A DNA stretch of 43,814 nt from Flavobacteriaceae bacterium UBA4166 (GTDB lineage: Bacteria > Bacteroidota > Bacteroidia > Flavobacteriales > Flavobacteriaceae): the NCBI GenBank assembly GCA_002379985.1, contig DFVG01000001.1, positions 1-43,814 of the forward strand. The letters are read 5' to 3'. A program made the position numbers and the translations under genes. This document shows, one piece after another, positions 1-7,669 of this stretch. Numbering within the stretch: the first letter of the stretch is position 1; each line of letters opens with the position of its first letter. The notes below the pieces were generated by a model. That model made no database searches. It saw nothing but the letters and a program-made list of their open reading frames with translations, and was not told the origin of the DNA.

Positions 1-1
1 G

Positions 2-382
2 GGGGACATCAGCATTGGCGCCAATTGGATCGGGCGTGCGTTTTACGCCAATCTCGTGGCGGTGACCCAACGCCCGAAGATCTATACAGACGAACACGTG
101 ACCTTTCATATTGGGGAAGACGGCGCTTGGTTGGTTTCTGATTTTTCAGAATTCGACCTCCACAACAAAAAAGAATTGTACGCCATTATGGAGGCGCTGC
201 AAGCGCGTTCCCTTTCCGAAGAAAAACAACGCATACTTGCCAACATCAGAAACTTTATGGACGGTTATGGCGATACGCCAACAAACAATGCGCCAAACAA
301 GCCCCCTTATGATCCCGGATTTACAACCCGAACCAAGAAAAAGATCAAAAAAATAATCAAGATCCTCCTGAACAAAGAATGA
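2..382 (+). CDS. C-terminal part of an unrecognised protein, cut by the window edge
   Basis: The frame is already open at the first bases and runs to a TGA at 380-382, so this is the 3' end of a longer gene. A GTG at position 56 is internal and probably not the true start, because the upstream codons also read as plausible protein (GDISIGANWIGRAFYANLV). About 126 residues are visible. The middle contains the segment HVTFHIGEDGAW, and the tail is strongly basic (TRTKKKIKKIIKILLNKE). I do not recognise the family. Its position directly upstream of a sugar aminotransferase, on the same strand, suggests a polysaccharide-locus gene, but no function can be assigned. Confidence 0.6.
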   Translation, partial: GDISIGANWIGRAFYANLVAVTQRPKIYTDEHVTFHIGEDGAWLVSDFSEFDLHNKKELYAIMEALQARSLSEEKQRILANIRNFMDGYGDTPTNNAPNKPPYDPGFTTRTKKKIKKIIKILLNKE

Positions 383-430
383 ACTGGCGATTTCGTTTCC
401 GCTGAAACTTAAAACCGTACCTTAGCTGTC

Positions 431-1492
431 ATGATCAACGTAACCCAAACTTTTCTACCTCCGCAAGCCGAGTACCAAAAGATCGTCGCCCGCGCTTGGG
501 ACGCCGGGTGGATCACCAACCGAGGGGCTTTGGTCAAAGAATTAGAGGCTTCTCTAACAGAAACCTTGGGCGTAGACAACCTAATTGCCATGGCCAATGG
601 CACCTTACCCTTACAGATCGCATTGAAGGCGTTTGGGAAATCCGGAGAGATCATCACCACGCCCTTCAGCTACGTGGCGACGACTTCCAGCATCGTGTGG
701 GAAGGTTGTACGCCGGTGTTTGTAGATATTGATCCCACCTATCTAACGATTGACGAGCGCAAGATCGAAGCGGCCATCACGCCAAAGACAACGGCGATCT
801 TGGCGACCCATGTGTATGGCAATCCTTGTGCCGTGAACGAGATCGAAGCCATCGCCAAAAAACACGACCTGAAAGTAATTTACGATGCGGCCCATGGCTA
901 CGGAGTGACCTATAACGACCGTTCTATTTTTGAATACGGCGATGTGAGCACCTGCAGTTTTCATGCCACCAAGATCTTTCATACGGGCGAAGGCGGAGCG
1001 CTGTTTGCAAAGAAGGAACACTTAGAAAAACTGTATTTCTATCACAATTTTGGGCACGACGGGCCGGAGGTCTTTCGCGGGTTGGGCATCAACGCCAAAA
1101 TGAGCGAATTGCACGCCGCCATGGGGCTGGCCGTGTTGCCGTATATGGACGAGATCATTGCCAACCGCCGGAAGGTGGTAACACAATATCGAGAAGACTT
1201 GAAGGTACACGGACTCAGCATTCGCCCGGGAACGCAATGGAATGCGGCCTATTATCCGGTTGTATTCGATTCGGAAGCGACATTACTTCAAGTGGTAAAC
1301 GCCCTTCGTGCCGAAAAGATCCACCCGAGACGCTATTTCTACCCTAGTTTAGACCAGTTGCCCTACATAGAAAACGCAGATGTGCCCGTATCACACGATA
1401 TTGCCACGCGCGTGCTTTGTTTGCCGATCTCACATGCGTTGGGAGAAGCCGATTGCAACCGAATTATCAGTTTGATCAATGCCCACCTCTAA
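431..1492 (+). CDS. DegT/DnrJ/EryC1/StrS-family sugar aminotransferase
   Basis: This is a PLP-dependent aminotransferase that would convert a nucleotide-linked keto-sugar into an amino-sugar in the cytoplasm. At 353 residues it has normal family length. The PLP lysine is K181 in SFHATKIFHTGEGG, and the cofactor-contacting Asp is D152 in YDAAHGYG. The N-terminal half carries ANGTLPLQIAL and TTPFSYVATTSS, which match the fold-type I substrate/PLP region. The DAAHGYG form recalls VioA-like enzymes (dTDP-4-amino-4,6-dideoxyglucose formation), but I cannot fix the substrate. The ATG at 431 opens the conserved N-terminus. Its stop overlaps the next gene by one base (TAATG), so the two are translationally coupled. 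A second, clearly different DegT enzyme lies at 22468. Confidence 0.9.
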   Translation: MINVTQTFLPPQAEYQKIVARAWDAGWITNRGALVKELEASLTETLGVDNLIAMANGTLPLQIALKAFGKSGEIITTPFSYVATTSSIVWEGCTPVFVDIDPTYLTIDERKIEAAITPKTTAILATHVYGNPCAVNEIEAIAKKHDLKVIYDAAHGYGVTYNDRSIFEYGDVSTCSFHATKIFHTGEGGALFAKKEHLEKLYFYHNFGHDGPEVFRGLGINAKMSELHAAMGLAVLPYMDEIIANRRKVVTQYREDLKVHGLSIRPGTQWNAAYYPVVFDSEATLLQVVNALRAEKIHPRRYFYPSLDQLPYIENADVPVSHDIATRVLCLPISHALGEADCNRIISLINAHL

Positions 1493-2373
1493 TGCAGCAT
1501 CACACGCCCTTTTTCATACTGGCCAATCCGCGTAGCGGTTCTTCCTTGTTGCGCATTATCTGTGAATGCAATGCGCAGCTTACGGTACCGCCGGAAAGCG
1601 GTTTTTTGTTGTGGTGGGAACAGCAATATGGTGATGTTTCTTCGGAAGATCTGGCCGATCCTACGAAATTGGAACAGATGGTAGACGATGTGCTTACGTC
1701 CAAGAAAATCGAAACTTGGCAGTTGGATAAGGAGAAATTACTGTCCTTTATTAAGCAGCAGCAACCTAAGGATTATGCGACTTTCGGTTCGTTGGTGTAT
1801 TATTTCTACGGAAGCAGTCAAGGGAAATCGCCGGTGTATTGGGGCGATAAGAACAATTATTACATTCATCATCTGGAAGCGATCCTTCGCCTTTATCCCG
1901 AAGCGCGTTTTTTGCATTTGGTGCGCGACGGAAGAGATGTGGCCTGTTCGTACTTAAATCTAAAGCATATTGAATCCAGTAGCGCCTATTTTCCAAACCT
2001 TCCGACGACCGTCGAAGCGATCGCTTCCGAATGGGACGAGAACAATAAGCGTATTGCTACATTTCTAGAAACGCTTCCGAAGCAACAATCCCTACTCATA
2101 CACTATGAAGAAGTGGTGTTGCACCTGGAAGCTACGGCGCGAAAGATTTGTGAGTTCTTGGGGGTCGCCTTTGATCCTAATATGCTCACCTACCACCAAT
2201 GGAACCAAGCGCGCAGCATTGAACCGCAAGAAACCTTAGACTGGAAAAAGAAGACCTTAGAGAAGCCGGATAGCAGTAGGATCAATCAATATCGCAACCA
2301 ACTATCTGCTTCAGAAATAAAACAATTTGAAACCACTGCAGCCCATTCCTTACAGCACTATGGATACCTCTAA
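1492..2373 (+). CDS. PAPS-dependent sulfotransferase
   Basis: This protein of 293 residues probably moves a sulfate from PAPS to a hydroxyl on a saccharide. The PAPS 5'-phosphosulfate loop is at residues 11-20 (ANPRSGSSLL). The 3'-phosphate site is at about 145-153 (RDGRDVACS, with Arg145 and Ser153). Both are standard for the sulfotransferase superfamily, here closest to the Sulfotransfer_3 type. I chose the ATG at 1492 because it overlaps the preceding stop (TAATG) and lies just before the P-loop; an upstream in-frame start at 1417 would sit inside the aminotransferase. It is one of three sulfotransferases in the first 6 kb, which points to a sulfated polymer. The acceptor is unknown. Confidence 0.85.
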   Translation: MQHHTPFFILANPRSGSSLLRIICECNAQLTVPPESGFLLWWEQQYGDVSSEDLADPTKLEQMVDDVLTSKKIETWQLDKEKLLSFIKQQQPKDYATFGSLVYYFYGSSQGKSPVYWGDKNNYYIHHLEAILRLYPEARFLHLVRDGRDVACSYLNLKHIESSSAYFPNLPTTVEAIASEWDENNKRIATFLETLPKQQSLLIHYEEVVLHLEATARKICEFLGVAFDPNMLTYHQWNQARSIEPQETLDWKKKTLEKPDSSRINQYRNQLSASEIKQFETTAAHSLQHYGYL

Positions 2374-3337
2374 CCCCCACGATCTTTTGTTAAGTGTACG
2401 GTTAATGACCTACAATCATGCGCCCTTTATCGAAGAGGCCATGCGTTCGGTAGATGCACAACAAACCAATTTTGAGTATGAAGTGGTGGTGGGCGATGAT
2501 TTTTCTACCGACGGGAACATGGAGCGCATCCAGCAATTTGAGTCGGAGAACCCCAAAGCGCACTGGAAGATTTTACAGCGCAGCAAAGGCGATGCCTATC
2601 ACAAAGAACGTTTAAAGAACGGTCGCGTGCAGAACTTCTACGACTTGATGAAACATTGCAAGGGCAAGTATGTAGCGCTGTTAGACGGAGATGATTATTG
2701 GACGGATACGAACAAACTTCAGCTTCAGGTAGATTTTTTGGAAGCCCATCCTGAGGCGGTGGGGTGTTTTCACAATTCGGTGGTTGTGGATGAACACAGC
2801 AAGGAAACCTGGCCGCGCTATTTTGAAGGCGAAGATGGCACCTGGTACGATCAGGAGGCTTGCTTGAAGACGCTTCGGAGTTCCTATAGTACGGCGGCAC
2901 TGGTCATTCGCAATGATGCCATTCAAGACCAACTGGAGCAGTTCTTGCAAATTGGTACCGATTTTATTCTGGAATTGATGGTCACCAATCACGGGAAGTT
3001 GTGTTTTATCGATAAGAGCATGTCGGCCTATCGCTTTCACGAAGGAGGCATTTGGCAGGGGAGTACCGAGGCGCAGAACAATGCTGAGATCATCAAACGC
3101 TATTTGTTTTTATATCGCAATGAGCCTTTCAGAAGCCGTTACAATAACTATCTCTGGAATTTTATCATCAAATTCTATCACAACCAGCTGCGTCGCGCAG
3201 AAAGTGATGCCGAGCGTAAAGCGATCAAAAGACAAATTCAAACCTTCTTAGCGCCTATGGAATGGCGCACGTTTCGGTATTATGGAAAGCGGTTGCAGGA
3301 TTCGTTGCGGTACCGATTCAAAAAACTTCGGAAGTAA
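2360..3337 (+). CDS. Family 2 glycosyltransferase
   Basis: This is an inverting GT-A glycosyltransferase of 325 residues. The nucleotide-binding start is LSVRLMTYNHAPFIEEAM (residues 11-28), followed by VVVGDDFSTDGN (43-53) and the metal-binding acidic motif ALLDGDDYW (106-114). The C-terminus is basic (YRFKKLRK) and could associate with membrane. I chose the ATG at 2360, which overlaps the sulfotransferase end by 14 bases; an in-frame start at 2327 would push further into that gene. It is last in the run 431-3337 and is followed at once by a convergent minus-strand gene. Donor and acceptor sugars cannot be read from the sequence. Confidence 0.88.
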   Translation: MDTSNPHDLLLSVRLMTYNHAPFIEEAMRSVDAQQTNFEYEVVVGDDFSTDGNMERIQQFESENPKAHWKILQRSKGDAYHKERLKNGRVQNFYDLMKHCKGKYVALLDGDDYWTDTNKLQLQVDFLEAHPEAVGCFHNSVVVDEHSKETWPRYFEGEDGTWYDQEACLKTLRSSYSTAALVIRNDAIQDQLEQFLQIGTDFILELMVTNHGKLCFIDKSMSAYRFHEGGIWQGSTEAQNNAEIIKRYLFLYRNEPFRSRYNNYLWNFIIKFYHNQLRRAESDAERKAIKRQIQTFLAPMEWRTFRYYGKRLQDSLRYRFKKLRK

Positions 3338-3343
3338 TAGGCG

Positions 3344-4015
3344 TTATTCGCCAAATTCAAACCCAAAATAGTCGATCTCCTTTTTGTACAATTGATACAC
3401 AAGATCTTTGGTGGTATCGGTATAGCCGTCGGTATAGTGGTTGTATTTTCGTACCAATAACTTCGGAAGTGTACTGTCTTCAACACCCAACTCCTTGCAA
3501 ACGATATCGAAATCGGCTTGCAATCGCTCAAATCGACCAATAAAGTCCATGGGCACCTCCCCATGGCAGTCGGTGATAAAATGCAGTTGCGAAAAGGTCT
3601 CGTGATTGATGTGATGTTTCAGAAACGCTTCAAACGAAAGCTCATTCGATTGGATCTTGTTCTTGCGTTTGTGGATGTCGTCTTTCATCACATTGGCATA
3701 CCAAGAATAGATACGCGCCCAAGAATTCCGTACAAAGGTGAACTTGTAAAAGGTGTCGTATTCGTGGCGCGTCAGCGGCGGATGAATGGCTTGTTGAAGG
3801 TGGCCGGCGATCTTGCCGAATTTCCCTTTCTTTAGGCAGTAGGCAGCCGTGCGTAGGTGTTTGTCGCGCCGTGTTAGGAGTTCAATGTCGCGAAGGGTTC
3901 TGTGGTCTTGCACATCGCGCGCAAGTTCTTCAAAATGCCCGAGTTTCTTTTCGATACTCGTCCCTCCGGTTTTAAAATTATGGATAAATATGAATTGACC
4001 TTCTTTTGAAATCAT
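3344..4015 (-). CDS. Sulfotransferase family 2-type protein
   Basis: This minus-strand gene of 223 residues resembles the Sulfotransfer_2 group, which includes carbohydrate sulfotransferases. The PAPS loop appears as HNFKTGGTS (residues 12-20) in the family pattern H-x-P/F-K-T-G-G-T-S. The 3'-phosphate region is FTFVRNSWARIYSWYANV (92-109), with Arg96 and Ser104. It is shorter than eukaryotic members but normal for bacterial ones. It is convergent with the GT2 at 2360 (6-base gap) and divergent from the GT2 at 4091. This is the second sulfotransferase of the locus and belongs to a different subfamily from the one at 1492, so the two probably sulfate different positions. Confidence 0.83.
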   Translation of the reverse strand: MISKEGQFIFIHNFKTGGTSIEKKLGHFEELARDVQDHRTLRDIELLTRRDKHLRTAAYCLKKGKFGKIAGHLQQAIHPPLTRHEYDTFYKFTFVRNSWARIYSWYANVMKDDIHKRKNKIQSNELSFEAFLKHHINHETFSQLHFITDCHGEVPMDFIGRFERLQADFDIVCKELGVEDSTLPKLLVRKYNHYTDGYTDTTKDLVYQLYKKEIDYFGFEFGE

Positions 4016-4055
4016 GCGAACCTGCTTTCTGCGGAAACCATATAAAGGAAACCTG

Positions 4056-4063
4056 TATCTTTA
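4056..4063 (+). promoter_or_regulatory. Bacteroidota-type -7 promoter element (TATCTTTA)
   Basis: TATCTTTA fits the TAnnTTTG consensus in 7 of 8 positions. It lies about 27 bases before the ATG at 4091, in the short divergent gap between the sulfotransferase and the GT2. No clear TTG -33 element is visible. Confidence 0.45.
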
Positions 4064-4090
4064 CGCACCAATCGTTACCGTGCTGTTTGA

Positions 4091-4900
4091 ATGCCAAAGC
4101 TAACAATAATAACCGTAAATTATAACAATGAAGTTGGGTTAAGACGAACGCTTGAAAGTGTCTTTTCCCAATCTGATCCATCGTTTGAAACGATCGTGAT
4201 CGATGGAAACTCTACCGATGGAAGCCAAGAGGTCCTCCAATCGTTCGATGCGCAGCTTACAAAATGGAGCAGTGAACCCGATCAGGGCGTGTACGACGCC
4301 ATGAACAAAGGCATTGCGCAGGCTAGCGGAGAGTATGTGTTGTTTTTGAATAGTGGCGATCATTTTTATGCGGAAGATGTTTGTGAAAAAGCGATGCCAC
4401 ACCTTGAGGGTGCCGAAATCATTGCGTTTGATGTGCAGCTAGTGGCAGCCGATTTCCAGCGGAAGAAAACGCACCCCAACACGATGACTTTCGGGTATTT
4501 GTACGAAGACACCTTGGCCCATCAATCAACGGTGATCAAGCGAACCTTGCTTGCCGATTTGGGCGGGTACGACACCACTCTAAAGATCGCATCAGATTGG
4601 AAGTTTTTTCTGAAAGCATTTGTGGAACACAAGGTGTCCTACAAAAAAGTGCCCCTATGTTTGTCGACCAATTATCTGGACGGCATGAGCTGTACGCCCG
4701 AAGGGGTCAATACACGCAAGGAAGAACGCAGACGTACCCTAGCCTTGGAATATTCTCTTTTTCTAAAAGATTACCAGCGTTTGGAATTGTTTCAGCGAAC
4801 CCGGTTTCAAGATTTGGAAGCCGTAGAACGGTCTAAAGTAGGGAGAAAGCTAAATTCCGCTTGGCTTCGTATGATCGCGTTTCTCTTCGGAAAAAAATAG
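4091..4900 (+). CDS. Family 2 glycosyltransferase (WcaA-like)
   Basis: This is a GT-A glycosyltransferase of 269 residues. Visible motifs are TIITVNYNNEVGLRRTLES (residues 5-23), TIVIDGNSTDGS (34-45), the segment SEPDQGVYDAMNKGI (61-75), and the acidic metal-binding motif FLNSGDHF (85-92). It stands alone on the plus strand between two minus-strand sulfotransferase genes, with its own promoter-like box upstream. It is clearly related to the GT2 at 11268: both have SVFSQS, IDGxSTDGS, SEPDxGVYxAMNKGI and YVLFLNSGD at matching positions, so they are likely paralogues. Donor and acceptor are unknown. Confidence 0.88.
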   Translation: MPKLTIITVNYNNEVGLRRTLESVFSQSDPSFETIVIDGNSTDGSQEVLQSFDAQLTKWSSEPDQGVYDAMNKGIAQASGEYVLFLNSGDHFYAEDVCEKAMPHLEGAEIIAFDVQLVAADFQRKKTHPNTMTFGYLYEDTLAHQSTVIKRTLLADLGGYDTTLKIASDWKFFLKAFVEHKVSYKKVPLCLSTNYLDGMSCTPEGVNTRKEERRRTLALEYSLFLKDYQRLELFQRTRFQDLEAVERSKVGRKLNSAWLRMIAFLFGKK

Positions 4901-4907
4901 ACGGCTG

Positions 4908-5678
4908 TTATTCCTTTTCGGAAGCGTTTGAATGCATATCAAATCCCTCCGGGACCTTTACACCTACAAAGGCGCCCAACTGTTGCCACTTTTCAGGAGC
5001 TTCCAATTGCAGTGATAGGAGTCGGGAGCGATCGTGCTGCTCGAAGAACTCCAGGACTTCTTTCTGGCGAGTTTTATAAAAGGTCGTGTAGTGTTCACGA
5101 TGCGGTCGCATGTCGATCAGTTTTTCGACACGGTCAAAGCTCGGGCGAAAGTTAGGATCTTGTTCTAATTTTTCATAAAAATCAGCTTCCCGATGGTACA
5201 TTTTGCAATGATGGCGTGCATTGCTGAGGTTTTTCCCATCGTGGTGTTTCAACATCGAATCGAACCAGCGGTCCGGATCGCGATATACAAGGATGAAGCG
5301 AGCGTTTGGAAATCGGTGGTAGAGGTATTTATAAAAATCAAGGCACCACCAAGGGTCATCTTCAAACACCTGTCGCTGTTTAAAATCTTCGGTATCAAAG
5401 ATCGCTTCATAATTGCCGTCAAACCATGATCGCGTCCATGCATTGTCTCGCGAGTGCTTGTAACGTGCAGTGGGATACCCGAAATACGTAAAAAAATCGC
5501 CCACAGACGTGGTTCCTGTCTTTTGGAGGGCAATGCAAAAAATACGCGTTTTGTCTCCTTTCCATCGAAGCTTCGGAAAACGTTGAATGACGAGTGATTT
5601 CAAAGATTTCGGAAAGCGTTTCTTTACGGTTTGCAAAAAAGAAGCATGGCTCATGGTTGGGTTTTGAGAACACATCAT
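4908..5678 (-). CDS. Sulfotransferase family protein
   Basis: This minus-strand protein of up to 256 residues has a PAPS-type P-loop FCIALQKTGTTSVGDFF at about 47-63 and a 3'-phosphate motif ARFILVYRDPDRWFDSML at about 126-143, with Arg133 and Ser141. It resembles the group of sulfotransferases often labelled Sulfotransfer_4 or plain 'sulfotransferase family protein'. Three in-frame ATGs are possible (5678, 5675, 5654). The 5654 start, MSHASF, would also leave the P-loop intact, so the true start is open. It is convergent with the GT2 at 4091 (7-base gap). It is the third sulfotransferase in the locus. Confidence 0.83.
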   Translation of the reverse strand: MMCSQNPTMSHASFLQTVKKRFPKSLKSLVIQRFPKLRWKGDKTRIFCIALQKTGTTSVGDFFTYFGYPTARYKHSRDNAWTRSWFDGNYEAIFDTEDFKQRQVFEDDPWWCLDFYKYLYHRFPNARFILVYRDPDRWFDSMLKHHDGKNLSNARHHCKMYHREADFYEKLEQDPNFRPSFDRVEKLIDMRPHREHYTTFYKTRQKEVLEFFEQHDRSRLLSLQLEAPEKWQQLGAFVGVKVPEGFDMHSNASEKE

Positions 5679-5745
5679 TCTGTTATTGACAGAAGAATGG
5701 CTGTGTATGGTGGTTAAAATTAAGAATTTCTTTCCAACGAAATAC

Positions 5746-5753
5746 TACCTTTG
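5746..5753 (+). promoter_or_regulatory. Bacteroidota -7 promoter element (TACCTTTG), exact consensus
   Basis: TACCTTTG matches TAnnTTTG exactly. It lies 32 bases before the ATG at 5785, which gives a leader of about 25 bases. This favours the 5785 start over the open-frame start at 5686. The -33 region is AT-rich with no clear TTG. Confidence 0.6.
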
Positions 5754-5784
5754 CGACACCTCAGTTAGAAAAGCGACGTACAAG

Positions 5785-6741
5785 ATGTCATTTGTGTTAA
5801 GAGCATTGCGAAAAGTTTACGGAAAGACGATCGGGCATCCTCCGGCACCCGTATTCACCACAGATCACTTAGCCCTCCGGGGGCAGGCGGCTGCAGATGC
5901 GATGTACGCGCTTCTTAAAAAAGAGGCACCGTGTATGATCGGTCGCTTCGGAAAGGTAGAATTGGATGCTTTGGTCTATCACCGGCAGTCGCAATCAAAA
6001 TTAAGCTTGTACCGCAATTATATCACCGGAGTAACGAAAGCGTATGATTTTCCGGAGTCATTACAGCATCGGTTGGAAAATAATGCCGGGTTTTTTCCTG
6101 CCACCGAAGCAGCCCTCGATCAATTTGCCGGTTTAATGCATCATCACATACAACATTTGGACGTTTTGGGCTCGTGGTTGCCAAAAGAAAAACAGTTTGC
6201 TGACGCTTTGGCAAACACGACCATCGTCCATTTGGAAGACCTCAATGCCTACATTCACGAACGCCCTTGGACACGTGCGTTGGAAGGAAAAAAAGTATTG
6301 GTGATTCATCCGTTTGTGGATAGCATACAGACCCAATATAAGAAGCATTCCTCACTTTTTAACAATCCCGAAGTGCTGCCGGAATTTGAATTGACCACGT
6401 ACAAGCCTATTCAGTCCTTTGCCGGGAATCATGAACGCTGCGGATTTGAAACTTGGTTTGACGCACTCGAATCGATGCAGCGAGATATTGCCGCCATTGA
6501 TTTTGATATCGCTCTGATAGGGTGCGGCGCTTATGGATTTCCGTTGGCAGGATTTGTAAAAGAGTTGGGCAAAAAAGGAGTGCATTTGGGCGGTGCCACT
6601 CAGATCTTATTTGGTATTATTGGGAAACGCTGGGAAGAAGAATACGACCTTTCAGCGCATGTCAATACCCATTGGAAACGTCCTTACGACCACGAGAAAC
6701 CGCCTAACTTCACAAAGGTTGAAAAAGGCTGCTATTGGTAG
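5785..6741 (+). CDS. Putative GT-D-like glycosyltransferase of a polysaccharide locus
   Basis: This protein has 318 residues from the chosen ATG at 5785. The frame is open from 5686, but the extra N-terminal stretch spans a consensus promoter and looks non-coding. The segment CMIGRFGKVELDAL near the N-terminus recalls the RFGDGE region of GT-D-fold enzymes (DUF1792 type), although the first acidic residue is replaced. The C-terminal half contains ALIGCGAYGFPLAGFVK and HLGGATQILFGIIGKRW. I recall that pattern from uncharacterised proteins of capsule and LPS clusters. It has no signal peptide or membrane segment, so it should be cytoplasmic. It is a stand-alone plus-strand gene whose end overlaps the convergent SGNH gene. 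The glycosyltransferase assignment is an inference. Confidence 0.5.
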   Translation: MSFVLRALRKVYGKTIGHPPAPVFTTDHLALRGQAAADAMYALLKKEAPCMIGRFGKVELDALVYHRQSQSKLSLYRNYITGVTKAYDFPESLQHRLENNAGFFPATEAALDQFAGLMHHHIQHLDVLGSWLPKEKQFADALANTTIVHLEDLNAYIHERPWTRALEGKKVLVIHPFVDSIQTQYKKHSSLFNNPEVLPEFELTTYKPIQSFAGNHERCGFETWFDALESMQRDIAAIDFDIALIGCGAYGFPLAGFVKELGKKGVHLGGATQILFGIIGKRWEEEYDLSAHVNTHWKRPYDHEKPPNFTKVEKGCYW

Positions 6742-6743
6742 CA
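6730..6743. terminator. Possible bidirectional terminator hairpin at a convergent gene end
   Basis: TGCTA-TTGG-TAGCA forms a perfect 5-bp stem with a 4-base loop exactly over the two convergent stop codons. AAAAA at 6722-6726 gives a T-run for the minus transcript, and TTTTT at 6754-6758 follows further on for the plus transcript. The stem is short, so this is only a candidate. Confidence 0.35.
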
Positions 6744-7664
6744 ATGGGGTTGCTTTTTAAGCGCTTGCTGAAGTAATTGTATGAGTGTGAGCGTTCGTTG
6801 TTGTCGGGCTTCGGTGTGGAGATGATACACAAAATCATAAAGTTGGGTATCGGGAAAAACATGATCTTCGGGGGTTCCCAAGATCGTTTCTCCCAAATTG
6901 GAAGTTAGGTCTTGCTGAAGTCGGGTGATCGCTCTTTTGTTCTTATCGTATTCTGTTTCCGCGTATGCGGGATAGGTAAGAAATACACAAACATTTTCGG
7001 CCTTTGCCCTGTCGATAAGATTCTGAAGAAGACTAATGCCATCCCAATACACCGACTCGTAGGTGCTTCCACCGTCAAGCTGGCTTCTCCTATCTCGAGA
7101 GAGATGTGCTGCTACATCTCCAAATTTATTAAAGGCGTCACTGCTATACACAGGATTGGGAGCATGCCGTTCCGGATAGAACATAAAACGAAGGTCGGTA
7201 CGGGTTCGGTCTATTTTATTCAGAATAAACTGCTTGAGAGAACCTTGAAAATAAGAAGAAGCCTCAGGGTAGAAACTGCTCGCCAACTGTTGCAACCCGT
7301 ATTGCCCTTCAATACTTTGATAATATTCGGGTGCGATAAGTACGATATCGCCGGGGCGCCACACCTCCATCACTTCGTTACAGACAAATTCGAGCCCCAG
7401 TCCCGCATGCAACGCCAAATTAACCACCGGAAGTTTTAGGCTGTCTTGAATGCGTTTGCTGTCTATTCCGAAGGCCATGTTGGAACCACCGGTGAGGATA
7501 ATACGCGTTCCTTCTAGCGAATCGGCCCGTTGGTGCTTGGCGACGATCGCATGGAGGTAATCATTCTTTTTCACCTCATTGGTTTCGGCCCACAGCGTCA
7601 GCAACCAAAAGAGCAGCAGCGTAAGGCTGAAGAACAAGAAGACCCGAAGTAGAAACGTTCGCAT
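6732..7664 (-). CDS. SGNH-fold hydrolase/acyltransferase partner of MBOAT
   Basis: This protein of 310 residues has one N-terminal membrane anchor (about residues 4-25, FLLRVFLFFSLTLLLFWLL), so the catalytic domain should face the periplasm. The SGNH serine motif is LTGGSNMAFG with Ser61. The C-terminal catalytic pair is probably D277 and H281 in YDFVYHLHTEARQQRT. It sits 5 bases downstream of an MBOAT acyltransferase on the same strand. That pairing matches known systems (AlgI with AlgJ/AlgX, DltB with DltD, PatA with PatB), in which MBOAT moves an acyl group across the membrane and the SGNH protein places it on the polymer. The likely role is O-acetylation of the exported polysaccharide. 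Its end overlaps the convergent GT-D-like gene by 10 bases. Confidence 0.75.
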   Translation of the reverse strand: MRTFLLRVFLFFSLTLLLFWLLTLWAETNEVKKNDYLHAIVAKHQRADSLEGTRIILTGGSNMAFGIDSKRIQDSLKLPVVNLALHAGLGLEFVCNEVMEVWRPGDIVLIAPEYYQSIEGQYGLQQLASSFYPEASSYFQGSLKQFILNKIDRTRTDLRFMFYPERHAPNPVYSSDAFNKFGDVAAHLSRDRRSQLDGGSTYESVYWDGISLLQNLIDRAKAENVCVFLTYPAYAETEYDKNKRAITRLQQDLTSNLGETILGTPEDHVFPDTQLYDFVYHLHTEARQQRTLTLIQLLQQALKKQPHCYQ

Positions 7665-7669
7665 GGTGG

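Noticed and set aside
418..425. TACCTTAG box before the first aminotransferase
   Set aside because: It ends 5 bases before the ATG, leaving no room for a leader, and has a mismatch at a key position.
3339..3353. Small hairpin GGCG-TTATT-CGCC at the GT2/sulfotransferase convergent end
   Set aside because: The stem is only 4 bp and no T-run follows, so it is too weak to call a terminator.
5686..5784. N-terminal extension of the GT-D-like gene
   Set aside because: It spans an exact TACCTTTG promoter box and reads as low-quality protein; the ATG at 5785 gives a sound start.
6912..7439. Plus-strand open frame of 175 codons inside the SGNH gene
   Set aside because: It is antisense to a gene with a clear SGNH serine motif and a coupled MBOAT partner; the translation has no family features.
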